Below, piece by piece: positions 34,690 through 43,396 of a stretch of DNA of 64,000 nt. The position numbers were made by a program, and so were the translations under genes. Below the pieces are notes generated by a model. It saw only the letters and a program-made list of their open reading frames with translations. It ran no database searches and was not told the DNA's origin. Source of the stretch: Candidatus Coprenecus stercorigallinarum (GTDB lineage Bacteria > Bacteroidota > Bacteroidia > Bacteroidales > UBA932); assembly GCA_018711305.1 (NCBI GenBank), contig DVIL01000086.1, positions 1-64,000 of the forward strand, in the 5' to 3' direction. Positions within the stretch are counted from its first letter, which is position 1, and every line of letters begins with the position of its first letter.

Positions 34690-36777
34690 ATGACAGGAAA
34701 GCTTTTCAGAACATGCTTGATCATTACTCTCCACATCCTTCTCTGCGGCTTTCCGTCACTTCTTGGGGCAGAAGTGGCCGTGAAGGACGGTATAATCCCG
34801 CGGCCCGCTGAAATCAGTTTTAAATCAGGAGTATTTGGCTATGACGGTACTCGGGGGAAATTCCGGATAAGACTTGTTTCCGGTGGCTCTCCGGAATCCT
34901 ATACCCTGAAAGTCACTCCTGACTCTGTCCTCATCGAGGCCTCGGACAGTGCCGGTGTCTTCTATGCAATGCAGACCATCGGCTTTCTGGCAGACACGGC
35001 TGCCGGAGTCATTCCCTGCGTGGAAATACGCGATGAGCCCCGGTTCCGCTGGAGGGGGTATATGCAGGATGTCTCCCGTCATTTTTTCAGTATGGATTAT
35101 CTGAAACGGCAGATCGATGCGATGGCACGCCTCAAACTCAATGTCCTGCATCTTCATCTGACAGATGCCGCCGGATGGAGGGTGGAGACTGACAGCTATC
35201 CGCGGCTGACGTCCTTTGCCGCCTGGAGGGACGGAGCGCTGTGGAAGGACTGGTGGTTCGGTGACCGTAAGTACCTGCCTGAGGGAACACCCGGAGCCTA
35301 CGGGGGATATTATACCAAGGAAGAGCTGCGGGAGCTGGTCGGATATGCGGCTGAGCGTTATATTACCATTGTCCCGGAGATAGAGATGCCTTCGCATTCG
35401 GAGGAGGTGCTGGCCGCCTATCCGGAGCTTTCGTGCACGGGGGAGCCGTACCGTCACTCGGATTTCTGTATAGGCAAGGAGGAAACATTTGAGTTTCTCG
35501 AAGCCGTGCTTGCTGAGATAATGGAAATATTCCCTTCGCGGTACATTCATATAGGAGGGGATGAAGCCTCCAAAAAATCCTGGGAGGAGTGTCCGTTGTG
35601 CCGGGCCCGCATGGAGGCGGAGGGACTGGCCGGAGTGGATGAACTCCAGAGTTATATGATCAGACGGATAGGACGTTTCCTGGAGGAGCATGGCCGGATT
35701 CCGGTAGGATGGGATGAGATACTGCAGGGAGGGGCTGATTCCGCTGCCGTTGTGATGGCGTGGAGGAGCGTGGACGAGGGGGCGCGTGCGGCCGGAGGAG
35801 GCAACCGAACTGTCATGGCTCCGGGAGCATACTGCTATTTCGATACTTATCAGGACGATCCGTCCACTTTGCCTGCAGCCATGGGCGGCTATCTTCCGCT
35901 TTCGAAGGTCTACTCTTTCGAACCGGTGCCCTCCGGTCTGTCTTCCGACGAAGCGTCGAATATTATAGGTGTGCAGGCCAATCTCTGGTGCGAGTATATT
36001 CCGACTGAGGAACACGCGGAGCTTATGATCTACCCCAGGCTTTATGCCCTTGCCGAAGTGGCCTGGAGCCCTGCGGCCGGCAGGGACTATGAGGATTTCC
36101 ACCGGCGGGCGTTGGCTCTGTGTGCGGAGATGGAGGCTGAGGGGTACAATGTCTTCGACCTGGCCCGCGAGGTGGGGGACCGTCCGGCCGCCCGGTCATC
36201 GGTGGAGCATCTGGCCCGCGGGTGCAGGGTGGAGTACAATGCTCCGTACAATGCCACCTATGCGGCCGGAGGCGATACTGCTCTGACGGACGGACTGCAC
36301 GGCGGCTGGACTTACGGGGACGGACGGTGGCAGGGATTCATCTCCCGGAACCGGCTTGACGTGACCGTGGACCTGGGCCTGGTGCGGGACGTCCGTTCCG
36401 TGGAGCTGGACTTCATGCAGGTCTGCGGTCCGGAAGTCTTCCTGCCTGCAGAAGTGGTGATTTCAGCCTCTGCAGACGGGAACAGTTTTACAGAACTGCG
36501 ACGCATCACCCGCGAGGTAATCCGGGATGACCGGGTCACCTTCGTCACTGACGGCTGGTATGCTTCCGGCAATGCGCCCTCCGATGTTTGTACGGCATCC
36601 GCATGTTCTGCGCCATCAGCTGTTACCGCAACTGTTCCTGCAAATCATGATGAAATGTCGGGAAACGGGTCGTCATTGTCAGCAGATGGCTGTATAAATG
36701 CCAGATACGTTCGTGTTCAAGCCCGTAGCGGCCAGTTCGGGGGTTGGGTGTTCACTGACGAGATTGTTGTCCGGTGA
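34690..36777 (+). CDS. GH20 beta-N-acetylhexosaminidase
   Basis: This exported glycoside hydrolase should remove terminal N-acetylhexosamine from glycans. It has 695 residues with a signal peptide (about 1-26), a GH20b-type N-terminal domain, and a catalytic barrel starting at FRWRGYMQDVSRHFFSMDYL. The catalytic Asp-Glu pair lies in IHIGGDEAS (about residues 291-292). A C-terminal F5/8-type carbohydrate-binding region (about 520-695) carries a low-complexity Ser/Ala insertion. The ATG at 34690 directly precedes the signal peptide. It is divergent from the TonB receptor and suits host-glycan or peptidoglycan foraging. Confidence 0.93.
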   Translation: MTGKLFRTCLIITLHILLCGFPSLLGAEVAVKDGIIPRPAEISFKSGVFGYDGTRGKFRIRLVSGGSPESYTLKVTPDSVLIEASDSAGVFYAMQTIGFLADTAAGVIPCVEIRDEPRFRWRGYMQDVSRHFFSMDYLKRQIDAMARLKLNVLHLHLTDAAGWRVETDSYPRLTSFAAWRDGALWKDWWFGDRKYLPEGTPGAYGGYYTKEELRELVGYAAERYITIVPEIEMPSHSEEVLAAYPELSCTGEPYRHSDFCIGKEETFEFLEAVLAEIMEIFPSRYIHIGGDEASKKSWEECPLCRARMEAEGLAGVDELQSYMIRRIGRFLEEHGRIPVGWDEILQGGADSAAVVMAWRSVDEGARAAGGGNRTVMAPGAYCYFDTYQDDPSTLPAAMGGYLPLSKVYSFEPVPSGLSSDEASNIIGVQANLWCEYIPTEEHAELMIYPRLYALAEVAWSPAAGRDYEDFHRRALALCAEMEAEGYNVFDLAREVGDRPAARSSVEHLARGCRVEYNAPYNATYAAGGDTALTDGLHGGWTYGDGRWQGFISRNRLDVTVDLGLVRDVRSVELDFMQVCGPEVFLPAEVVISASADGNSFTELRRITREVIRDDRVTFVTDGWYASGNAPSDVCTASACSAPSAVTATVPANHDEMSGNGSSLSADGCINARYVRVQARSGQFGGWVFTDEIVVR

Positions 36778-37056
36778 TGAGGTGCGCCTGTCCTCCAGTG
36801 ATTTAGCCTATGCTGCGTGTGCAACGGCAATATCCGGTCTTCGAAAGCTTACTGTGCAGACGGATCAGGTCCCGGGTCATTCTTTGCTTAAGCTGAGTCC
36901 GTGAGCAGATTTGGTACCGGATATTCATACACGCGTCCGTATCGGACTGCTTTGGCTTTGGCCTGTTGCCTGTTAGCCGCCGGCCGTGCACTGTACTATC
37001 CGGGTTGCCGCTATGCAATTGTCTGTCAGCAGCTGGCCATGTGTCGTCATGATTGT
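36778..37056. other. Intergenic, no gene recognised
   Basis: About 280 bases lie between the hexosaminidase stop and repeat E3. Short reading frames in both directions lack a promoter and recognisable content. I see no terminator with a T-run here. Confidence 0.4.
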
Positions 37057-37233
37057 CACTATACATTATAGTTGTGTTTCAAGTGCTTGAATTCCTGCCT
37101 TTTCCATAAATTAAGAAATGTTAGAAGGCGCCGAATCTTGCTCAAAATGCTGTTTTGAGGCTCTTCTAACATTTTGTTTGAATGTTAATTTTTTGAAAAT
37201 TAGATGTTTTCCATGTAACTAAAATGTATAGTG
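37057..37233. repeat. 177-bp palindromic element, copy E3
   Basis: The left end is CACTATACATTATAGTT and the right end AACTAAAATGTATAGTG, a 17-bp inverted repeat with one mismatch. The central stem AAATGTTAGAAG (37116-37127) with CTTCTAACATTT (37163-37174) is centred on 37145, the exact midpoint. An apical hairpin CTCAAAA-TGCTG-TTTTGAG lies at 37141-37159. It is the downstream flank of the transposase gene. Confidence 0.9.
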
Positions 37234-37287
37234 GCGATAAGGTGTGAGTATCGCATAGTAAATGTCACGGGTGATGTCGGGTTGTAC

Positions 37288-37402
37288 CAAATCCTGGTAT
37301 AGAACAATGGTCGCGAAAGACGTGGAGGCCACGAAGGTGCAGGAGTTGCACAAAGATATGTAGCAGCGTGTATCAGGATTTGTTGGGCAAGTGCATATGC
37401 AC
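37288..37402. repeat. Hairpins downstream of the RAYT gene
   Basis: CAAATCCTGGTA at 37288-37299 pairs with TATCAGGATTTG at 37371-37382 with one mismatch. A perfect 12-bp palindrome GTGCATATGCAC follows at 37391-37402. Both lie between element E3 and the transposase stop codon and may be part of the mobile unit or its transcript end. Confidence 0.55.
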
Positions 37403-37498
37403 GCGGATAATCAGGTGCGCTGACCTTGCTGTGGTCGGGGGCCGGCCCGTGACATGAGTCTTGGAACTGATGTTGTGCATGGCCAGAACTTATGAATG

Positions 37499-38416
37499 TC
37501 AGAATCTGACCGGCATTCCGAGGCAGCGGCGTATCTGGGCCTCCGGTGCTCCGAAGTGTTGTCTGACAGTTGCGAGAACATGATATTTCTGTCTGTCATC
37601 CAAGCTTGTGTATGAGTCCATACCCATTTCAGGCAGGATGATCTGGTCGATGTATCCGCATATATCGATATCAGTAGTGCGCAGTTGGAATGATCCTCGT
37701 TCGTATGCTCTCATCTCATCGAGATATCTGGAAAATCCAGGTTCGGCGGACAGCAGTGTCACTGGGTTCTCATCAGGACACATCTTTCTCTGTTCTTTCT
37801 CCCAATCTTCAGTGTTCCAGCGGTTCATGCTGTTCAGAAAACTTCTTTCCGTACGGTAAAGATGCTCTGTCCATCCTGCGTTGACGAAATATTTCAGCGG
37901 AATGCGTCCCTGCGTGTCTACGGGGTACCCATGGTTTTTCGTACCTTCCCTGATCAAGAGTACTTTCCCGTTGTCCGGGCAGTCTTTGCGGTCTTCATGC
38001 GGGAAGTAGGCGCAGATGGAAGAGTGTCTGTATCTGAAAGCAGTCTCGCAGATACCGTGATGCAGTGGGTTACGCAGAATGTAGTTGAGCAGTATTCTTT
38101 GTCTGATGTAGCCGTTGACCGGTTCACAATAGGTGTCGTCTTCGAAGAGGGAGCCTGTTCTTTTGTATCTGCTGTTGAAATAACGTGTGTAGGCCAGTTT
38201 TATCTTTTTAATGCTTTTTCCCGGGTCGGTACCGGCCAGTGCTATGTGTGCATGGGTGGACATGACAGAATACGCCGGAAGGATTTCTTTGGATTTGATT
38301 ACAGCCAATGCTATGCAGTTCTCAAGGGCAGTGTAGTTCTGATTATTCCTGCAGATGACTTCATTTTCTTTGGAATGGAATACTATGTGGTAAAGTTTGT
38401 CGCTCGCCTCTATCAT
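37499..38416 (-). CDS. REP-associated tyrosine transposase (RAYT, Y1/HUH family)
   Basis: This is a 305-residue protein of the IS200/IS605-like Y1 transposase superfamily, RAYT branch. The N-terminal YHIVFHSKEN leads to the metal-binding His-x-His in VMSTHAHIAL. The likely catalytic Tyr lies in ILLNYILRNPLHHGI, the RAYT form of YxxxNP. A C-terminal extension of about 150 residues includes a helical DNA-binding-like tail (VRQHFGAPEAQIRRCLGM). The start is ATG 38416; a longer start at 38449 lies within the terminal repeat of element E4. The gene is bracketed by 177-bp elements E3 and E4, whose inner ends carry the same 19 bases, AACTAAAATGTATAGTGGC, facing the gene from both sides. Confidence 0.85.
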   Translation of the reverse strand: MIEASDKLYHIVFHSKENEVICRNNQNYTALENCIALAVIKSKEILPAYSVMSTHAHIALAGTDPGKSIKKIKLAYTRYFNSRYKRTGSLFEDDTYCEPVNGYIRQRILLNYILRNPLHHGICETAFRYRHSSICAYFPHEDRKDCPDNGKVLLIREGTKNHGYPVDTQGRIPLKYFVNAGWTEHLYRTERSFLNSMNRWNTEDWEKEQRKMCPDENPVTLLSAEPGFSRYLDEMRAYERGSFQLRTTDIDICGYIDQIILPEMGMDSYTSLDDRQKYHVLATVRQHFGAPEAQIRRCLGMPVRF

Positions 38417-38439
38417 ACATCTCTTTTTTAAGAAATTGC

Positions 38440-38616
38440 CACTATACATTTTAGTTGCGACAAATATGGCTGATATGTAGGTAGTTGTGAAAATCTAAAA
38501 ATGTAAGAAGGTGAGAATTTGGGGTAAAATGGGCGATTTCGAGGCGTTCTTACATTTTTGGATTTTACTAAAGTGTTGTTGGATAAGGTAATACAATGTA
38601 ACGAAAATGTATAGTG
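38440..38616. repeat. 177-bp palindromic element, copy E4
   Basis: The ends are CACTATACATTTTAGTT and AACGAAAATGTATAGTG (one mismatch). The central stem is long: 38490-38509 pairs with 38547-38566, with AAAAATGTAAGAA at its core, and is centred on the midpoint 38528. The apex AAATGGGCGATTT is shared with E2. Its left end lies 24 bases upstream of the transposase ATG, so it is also the promoter region of that gene. Confidence 0.9.
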
Positions 38617-38822
38617 ACAGAGAGGGGCTTGGGTTTGAGTTGGTGTTGGGAATGGTGTCGAGACGGGTTGGAGCCGTTGCATGTGCAGATGCCGGTGTCG
38701 GTATCAATGTTGGGGGTGGAGTCGGAGGCAGGGACAGGGGCGGGACGATATGTGGCAGATGAAATATGGGGAGGAGGTGTGTCATGCAGTGGAATGTGTT
38801 GGTGCCCTTGGGAATGTGCGGA

Positions 38823-40820
38823 TTACGGCTTCGGGAGGGTTGGGCCGGAGGGGACACGGAGGGCGCGCATCGCGTTGAGGACGGCGAGTACAGTGACTCC
38901 GACGTCGGCGAAGGCGGCGAGCCACATGGAGGCGAGGCCGAAGGTGGCGAGGAGCAGGATGGCGGCTTTCACTCCTATGGCAAACACCACGTTCTGCCTG
39001 GCAATGCCGAGAGTGCGGCGGGCTATGCTGACGGCCAGAGCTATCTTCGACGGTTTGTCGTCCATCAGCACCACATCTGCGGCTTCTATCGCGGCATCGC
39101 TCCCGAGTCCTCCCATGGCGATTCCGATGTCGGCGAGTCTGAGTGCCGGGGCGTCATTGATACCGTCGCCGACGAAAGCGAGGCTGCATCCCTGTGGTTT
39201 GGCGGCCAGCAGTTTCTTCAGGTATTCTACCTTGTCGGCAGGCAGCAGGCCGGCGTGCCAGGAGCTGAGTCCGAGTCTGTCGGCTACGTCACGGGCCACT
39301 TCCTCACGGTCTCCGCTGAGCATGACGGTGTTCTTTACTCCGAGGCGTTTCAGCGCCGAGACGGCTTCTGCGCTGTCCTCTTTTACCATATCGTTGATGA
39401 CGATGTGACCGGCGTATTTGCCGTCAACGGCCACGTGGATGATGGTGCCCGTACGGTGACAGTCATGCCATCCGGCACCGGCAGCGTCCATCATGCGGCT
39501 GTTTCCTACGCATACCGTACGGCCTGACACATTGGCCTTTATGCCCTGACCTGCGATTTCCTCCACGTCCGTGACCGGGCAGCCGTCGGTTGCTGCATTG
39601 GGGAATGCCGCCCTAAGTGCCTCGCCTATAGGATGGGTCGAGAAATGCTCTACGTGTGCGGCCAGATGCAGGAGCTCGTTCTCACTGAAATCCTCCGGAT
39701 GCACTGCCTCCACTGCAAATTCCCCGCGGGTCAGGGTGCCGGTCTTGTCGAACACCACTGTGCCGAGGGCAGCCAGCCGGTCCATATAGCAGCTGCCTTT
39801 GATCAGTATTCCCTTGCGGGAAGCGCCTCCGAGTCCGCCGAAGAAGGTGAGAGGTACACTGATTACCAATGCGCACGGGCAGGATACCACTAAGAAGATA
39901 AGTGCCCGGTGCAGCCATGTGGCGAAAGATGAGGCGAAACCGCTTTGGGAAAATAACGGCGGGACAAAAGCCAGCAGCAGGGCCGCGGAGACTACAATCG
40001 GGGTGTAGATGCGGGCGAAGCGGGTGATGAACGACTCGCTCCGGGATTTGTCCCTGTCGGCACTCTCCACGAGACGGATGATCTTCGACACGGTACTTTC
40101 GCCGAAGGTCCTGGTGGTTTTTATGCGGATGACTCCCGACAGGTTGATGCAGCCTGAGGCTACGTCGTCGCCTTCCGTGATATCCCTTGGCATGCTCTCT
40201 CCAGTGAGGGCTACGGTGTTGAGCGAGGACGAGCCTTCGATGACCGTGCCGTCGAGAGCTATTTTGTCTCCGGGCCTGACCACGATGATCTCTCCCGGCC
40301 CGACCTCTTCCGGAGACACCGTCTGCGTCCTGCCCCCGCGTTCCACCTCTGCCGTATCCGGTCTTATCTCCATCAGATGCGATATGCTGTCCCGGCTTCG
40401 GCCTTCTGCGTAACTCTCGAACAGCTCGCCCACGGCGAAGAAAAGCATGACAAAGACCGCTTCCGGGAATTCAGTCTCCGCTCCGGGCAGAAAGCCGATG
40501 CAGAGGGCGCCGATGGTGGCGACGGACATCAGGAAGTGCTCGTTGAAGATGTTTCCGTGCGCGATCCCCTCCGCCGCTTCCTTGAGGGTGCCGGAGCCGA
40601 TGAGCAGATAGGGAACGAGATAGACGAGAAGCAGCTGCCAGGTCTGCAGGCCGCAGTATTTCTCGATAAGTACGGCTGCGGCGAGCAGGATGGCGGTAAC
40701 GGCGATCAGGATTATCTGCCGTCTCATTCCATCTGCGTGGTGATGATGGGAGTGACTGTGCCCGTCTGTGTGGCTGTGCGTATTTTCATGTCCGCTTCGT
40801 CTATGCTGTGTCCTTGCCAT
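38823..40820 (-). CDS. P1B-type metal-exporting ATPase (Zn/Cd type)
   Basis: This inner-membrane heavy-metal efflux ATPase has 665 residues. A His-rich N-terminus (HTDGHSHSHHHH, about residues 18-29) replaces the usual HMA domain as metal binder. The ion-binding CPC lies in VVSCPCALV, the phosphorylated Asp in VFDKTGTLTRG, a TGES loop in ALTGESMPR and the hinge in GDGINDAPAL. CPC and the His tract favour zinc or cadmium. Two palindromes overlap its promoter, and a Fur-family gene lies just upstream, so expression is probably metal-controlled. Confidence 0.92.
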   Translation of the reverse strand: MARTQHRRSGHENTHSHTDGHSHSHHHHADGMRRQIILIAVTAILLAAAVLIEKYCGLQTWQLLLVYLVPYLLIGSGTLKEAAEGIAHGNIFNEHFLMSVATIGALCIGFLPGAETEFPEAVFVMLFFAVGELFESYAEGRSRDSISHLMEIRPDTAEVERGGRTQTVSPEEVGPGEIIVVRPGDKIALDGTVIEGSSSLNTVALTGESMPRDITEGDDVASGCINLSGVIRIKTTRTFGESTVSKIIRLVESADRDKSRSESFITRFARIYTPIVVSAALLLAFVPPLFSQSGFASSFATWLHRALIFLVVSCPCALVISVPLTFFGGLGGASRKGILIKGSCYMDRLAALGTVVFDKTGTLTRGEFAVEAVHPEDFSENELLHLAAHVEHFSTHPIGEALRAAFPNAATDGCPVTDVEEIAGQGIKANVSGRTVCVGNSRMMDAAGAGWHDCHRTGTIIHVAVDGKYAGHIVINDMVKEDSAEAVSALKRLGVKNTVMLSGDREEVARDVADRLGLSSWHAGLLPADKVEYLKKLLAAKPQGCSLAFVGDGINDAPALRLADIGIAMGGLGSDAAIEAADVVLMDDKPSKIALAVSIARRTLGIARQNVVFAIGVKAAILLLATFGLASMWLAAFADVGVTVLAVLNAMRALRVPSGPTLPKP

Positions 40821-40836
40821 AACTTTTGTTTTGACG

Positions 40837-40844
40837 CAAAATTA
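40837..40844 (-). promoter_or_regulatory. -7 element of the metal ATPase
   Basis: The minus strand reads TAATTTTG, a full match, about 17 bases before ATG 40820. The expected -33 region falls in the proximal palindrome at 40857-40871. Confidence 0.55.
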
Positions 40845-40856
40845 CGGCTGCCGGCC

Positions 40857-40908
40857 TGCAACCAGGTTTCAGAGGTGCATGCGGACGTCAGTTTGCAACC
40901 CGGTTGCA
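40857..40908. promoter_or_regulatory. Two 7-1-7 palindromes upstream of the metal ATPase
   Basis: TGCAACC-C-GGTTGCA at 40894-40908 is a perfect 15-bp palindrome. TGCAACC-A-GGTTTCA at 40857-40871 is a second copy with one mismatch. Centres are 37 bases apart. The 7-1-7 layout is that of Fur-family operators, and a Fur-family gene is adjacent. The proximal copy covers the -33 region of the ATPase promoter, as a repressor site would. Confidence 0.65.
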
Positions 40909-40964
40909 TGTCTGGAACCTGCCGGTGCGTGCAGCTGCCGGTTTGCGGCTGTGCGCCGCTGTTT

Positions 40965-41396
40965 TCAGGCCTGCCGTCTGGAGCACTCGGGGCAGAGACC
41001 CTTGACGGTGTAGTTGATGGTGTCGATATGGTAGCCTTCCGGAAGGGTGACGACAGGAATCTTGACGTCGTCGATACAGAAGGTGCGCCGGCATCCTTCG
41101 CAGTAGAAGTGGATATGGCGGTTCTCGACCCGGCAGACGGTGGATTCGCAGCGGCAGATCTCGTATTTCGTGGATCCGCTGCCGTCCTCGAACGAATGAA
41201 TCGCATGGTGCTCTAGCAGGACGTTGAGGGTGCGGAAGATAGTGGATTTGTCCATGGTCTCCAGTTCCGTTTCCAGTTCGGTCATGGAGACGGGGTAGGT
41301 GAGCTCCGATAGTTTCTGGAGGACGAGTATACGGGCCGCGGTCGGGTGTATGCCGTGAGCCTGAAGCTGCTGTTCGATAGTTGTTCCGGCTGTCAT
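40965..41396 (-). CDS. Fur-family metalloregulator (Zur/PerR-like)
   Basis: This is a 143-residue repressor. A winged helix (about 10-80, GIHPTAARILVLQKLSELTY, then MDKSTIFRTLNVLLEH) is followed by the dimerisation domain with metal ligands HIHFYCEGCRRTFC and a second Cys pair in LCPECSRRQA. The two CxxC pairs form the structural zinc site. The start is ATG 41396; an upstream TTG at 41414 is less likely. It lies 144 bases upstream of the P1B ATPase on the same strand. The sensed metal is not certain; zinc is favoured by the neighbour. Confidence 0.9.
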   Translation of the reverse strand: MTAGTTIEQQLQAHGIHPTAARILVLQKLSELTYPVSMTELETELETMDKSTIFRTLNVLLEHHAIHSFEDGSGSTKYEICRCESTVCRVENRHIHFYCEGCRRTFCIDDVKIPVVTLPEGYHIDTINYTVKGLCPECSRRQA

Positions 41397-41457
41397 TTCA
41401 TCAGGTTTTTTCAAATGCGAAGATGGAAAAAAGTGCGGATATATGAAAGATTATTCG

Positions 41458-42063
41458 TCAAAAGCGTCCGTGTTTCGTTTGTTCGTCCTGTTGCAAGCGG
41501 GTGAATGGGGCGCGGGCAATGGCGCTGATGAGGGTGAGATAGGCCGGAAAGGTTCCTGGGCTGCCCCATTGAAGGGGGATGCCGAACAGCTCCGAGGCCG
41601 TGCGGGCGATGTCGAAACCGAGGGCCTCGAGGGACGGGCGGATGCTTTCCGGATGGCGGCAGGGAAGTCCCTCGCGGCGGGTGCATTTCTCCGGCGGGCA
41701 GAGGATGCAGGTGCCGGCGAAGAAGGCCCGTGCGTTCCCTTCCATTCCGAGCAGCATTCTGTCGAGCCGCTGCCGTTCCCGGTTCAGGATGCGTTCCGCC
41801 GTTTCCGGGGTGAGCGCCACTCCTTCCGAAGGGGTGATCTTAGTGGCGAGCAGGGAGATGGTCGTGAATTGTCCTAAGTATTCCTCCTCCGCGAAGTCAT
41901 ACGGAGGACAGGCCCAGCATTTCCCGTACCGTCCGCATCCGTGGCAGTAGCCGCGCACCCTTCCGAAGTCCCGGAACGTCTCCGCGTATTCCTTCATCGG
42001 CATTGTCCGCCATTGCTCCCGCAAGGTGTAACCGGGGGTATTGTCCTGTGTCATCTGAGCCAT
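41458..42063 (-). CDS. DUF2284 cysteine-rich metal-binding protein
   Basis: This is a 201-residue protein with two cysteine clusters, YCHGCGRYGKCWACPPYDF (about 39-57) and CILCPPEKCTRREGLPCRHP (about 118-137), the pattern of DUF2284 predicted metal-binding proteins. Its biochemical role is not known. It is the first gene of a minus-strand run with the Fur-family regulator and the metal ATPase, which suggests a part in metal handling. A -7 box TATATTTG lies at 42085-42078. Confidence 0.83.
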   Translation of the reverse strand: MAQMTQDNTPGYTLREQWRTMPMKEYAETFRDFGRVRGYCHGCGRYGKCWACPPYDFAEEEYLGQFTTISLLATKITPSEGVALTPETAERILNRERQRLDRMLLGMEGNARAFFAGTCILCPPEKCTRREGLPCRHPESIRPSLEALGFDIARTASELFGIPLQWGSPGTFPAYLTLISAIARAPFTRLQQDEQTKHGRF

Positions 42064-42077
42064 ATTTTATTTTTCTG

Positions 42078-42085
42078 CAAATATA
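42078..42085 (-). promoter_or_regulatory. -7 element of the DUF2284 gene
   Basis: The minus strand reads TATATTTG, 15 bases upstream of the ATG at 42063. No -33 match was found. Confidence 0.5.
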
Positions 42086-42154
42086 CGGACTTTGTACTCG
42101 TGGTTGCATAGTCGATTTTGCTACGAAAATTTATAGTTATTCCATGTTTTTTTT

Positions 42155-42162
42155 TAAATTTG
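42155..42162 (+). promoter_or_regulatory. -7 element of the beta-propeller lipoprotein gene
   Basis: TAAATTTG matches the consensus 25 bases before ATG 42188. No -33 TTTG lies at the ideal distance. Confidence 0.45.
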
Positions 42163-42187
42163 CGGTACAATAAAAATTATACCGGCT

Positions 42188-43396
42188 ATGAAAACAAATG
42201 TCTCGATCTCATTGCGCTGCCTGTGTGCAGCTGTGGCGGCGGTCATGCTGCTGAGTTCCGTCTCATGCGGCCGTAAGGACCATGCGGAAGGATTGGTCTC
42301 CGTAAGATATTCCCAGATTCCGCAGGGGGAGGACCTGCTGCTTTCCGGGTTGGTCGGGGAGCCGGAGTTCATTGCCCTGGACAGCGATACTTCGGCGGCC
42401 TTTACCCCTGCCGCAACCATAAACGTCTCGGACAACTATATTTCCTCCTATTCGTTGGCGAGGCAGCCTCTCAAACTGTTTGACCGCTCGACCGGGAAAT
42501 ACATAGGGACTTACGGGGGGATAGGCCGCGGTCCGGGAGAGTACCTGCAGATAGCGTCAGTGCAGATAGACGAGGCGGGCGGAAAGATATGGATGAAGAC
42601 CTATCCGGACATCAACGTACTTCATGTGTACGACATAGCGACCAGGGAAATGGAGGTGGTTCCGCTTGCATACAGTACGGGCGATGGCTCGTGGCTGAGC
42701 TACAGCTTCATGGTGGACGGCGGGGCCCGGAATATCACGGTGGCGGTCAAGCCTGAGGACAACGGATGTCCGGCCATTGCCTGGTGCCAGGACTATGAGG
42801 GCAAGGTGCTTTGGGAGATACCCAGAACGTATTCGTTCCCGGAAGACAACAGGACAATGATGGATACGGACCGCAATGTCCCGGGACTGCTGGACATATC
42901 CTTCCGTTCCAACAATACGGCGCAGGATACTTCCTGGCTCGTCGGCGGCGGGGAGATGCGGCCACTTCTGACGGTCAGCTTCGGGCAGACAGCGTCGTCT
43001 GAGGACAGCGGGTTTGCTGAAGACAACTATATGTATTCCACTACTGTCCTGCCGGACTATGTGATAATGAATGTGAACTTGCAGGGCAGGTCGGTAATGA
43101 AGGATGGCGTACGCCGTATCAATGTGGAGCCCCTGCCCGGGGTTATCCTGGACCGCAGGACCGGTGAGGTGAGTCTCGGAGAGGTGGTCAATGACCTGAT
43201 GGACGGCAGCGCCGGAGGCGGGTTCAGCGATGGCTATTTCATCAGTACCTATGATGCCGCCGGCTTTATGGAGACAGGCCGCGCCGCTCTTGAGTCCGGT
43301 AATCTCAGCGAGGCCGCCCGCTCGCGCATCTCCGCCATTCTCAAGAACCTTTCCGAGAACGATAACGACGTGATCATGATCGCTCCGCTCAGGTAG
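42188..43396 (+). CDS. Six-bladed beta-propeller lipoprotein (BF3164-like)
   Basis: This is a 402-residue lipoprotein (lipobox SSVSC, Cys 27). The mature part has the repeating pattern of six-bladed propellers common in Bacteroides: FDRSTGKYIGTYGGIGRGPG near blade one and later short strands ending in aromatic residues. The motif IGRGPGEY/QGRGPEEY is shared with the second propeller protein at 46691. Function is unknown; such proteins are numerous in gut Bacteroidales and are thought to bind surface ligands. It is a single gene, divergent from DUF2284. Confidence 0.75.
   Translation: MKTNVSISLRCLCAAVAAVMLLSSVSCGRKDHAEGLVSVRYSQIPQGEDLLLSGLVGEPEFIALDSDTSAAFTPAATINVSDNYISSYSLARQPLKLFDRSTGKYIGTYGGIGRGPGEYLQIASVQIDEAGGKIWMKTYPDINVLHVYDIATREMEVVPLAYSTGDGSWLSYSFMVDGGARNITVAVKPEDNGCPAIAWCQDYEGKVLWEIPRTYSFPEDNRTMMDTDRNVPGLLDISFRSNNTAQDTSWLVGGGEMRPLLTVSFGQTASSEDSGFAEDNYMYSTTVLPDYVIMNVNLQGRSVMKDGVRRINVEPLPGVILDRRTGEVSLGEVVNDLMDGSAGGGFSDGYFISTYDAAGFMETGRAALESGNLSEAARSRISAILKNLSENDNDVIMIAPLR

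Noticed and set aside
38417..38449. Longer RAYT start at ATG 38449
   Set aside because: The codon is part of the terminal inverted repeat of element E4; the ATG at 38416 begins the conserved region.
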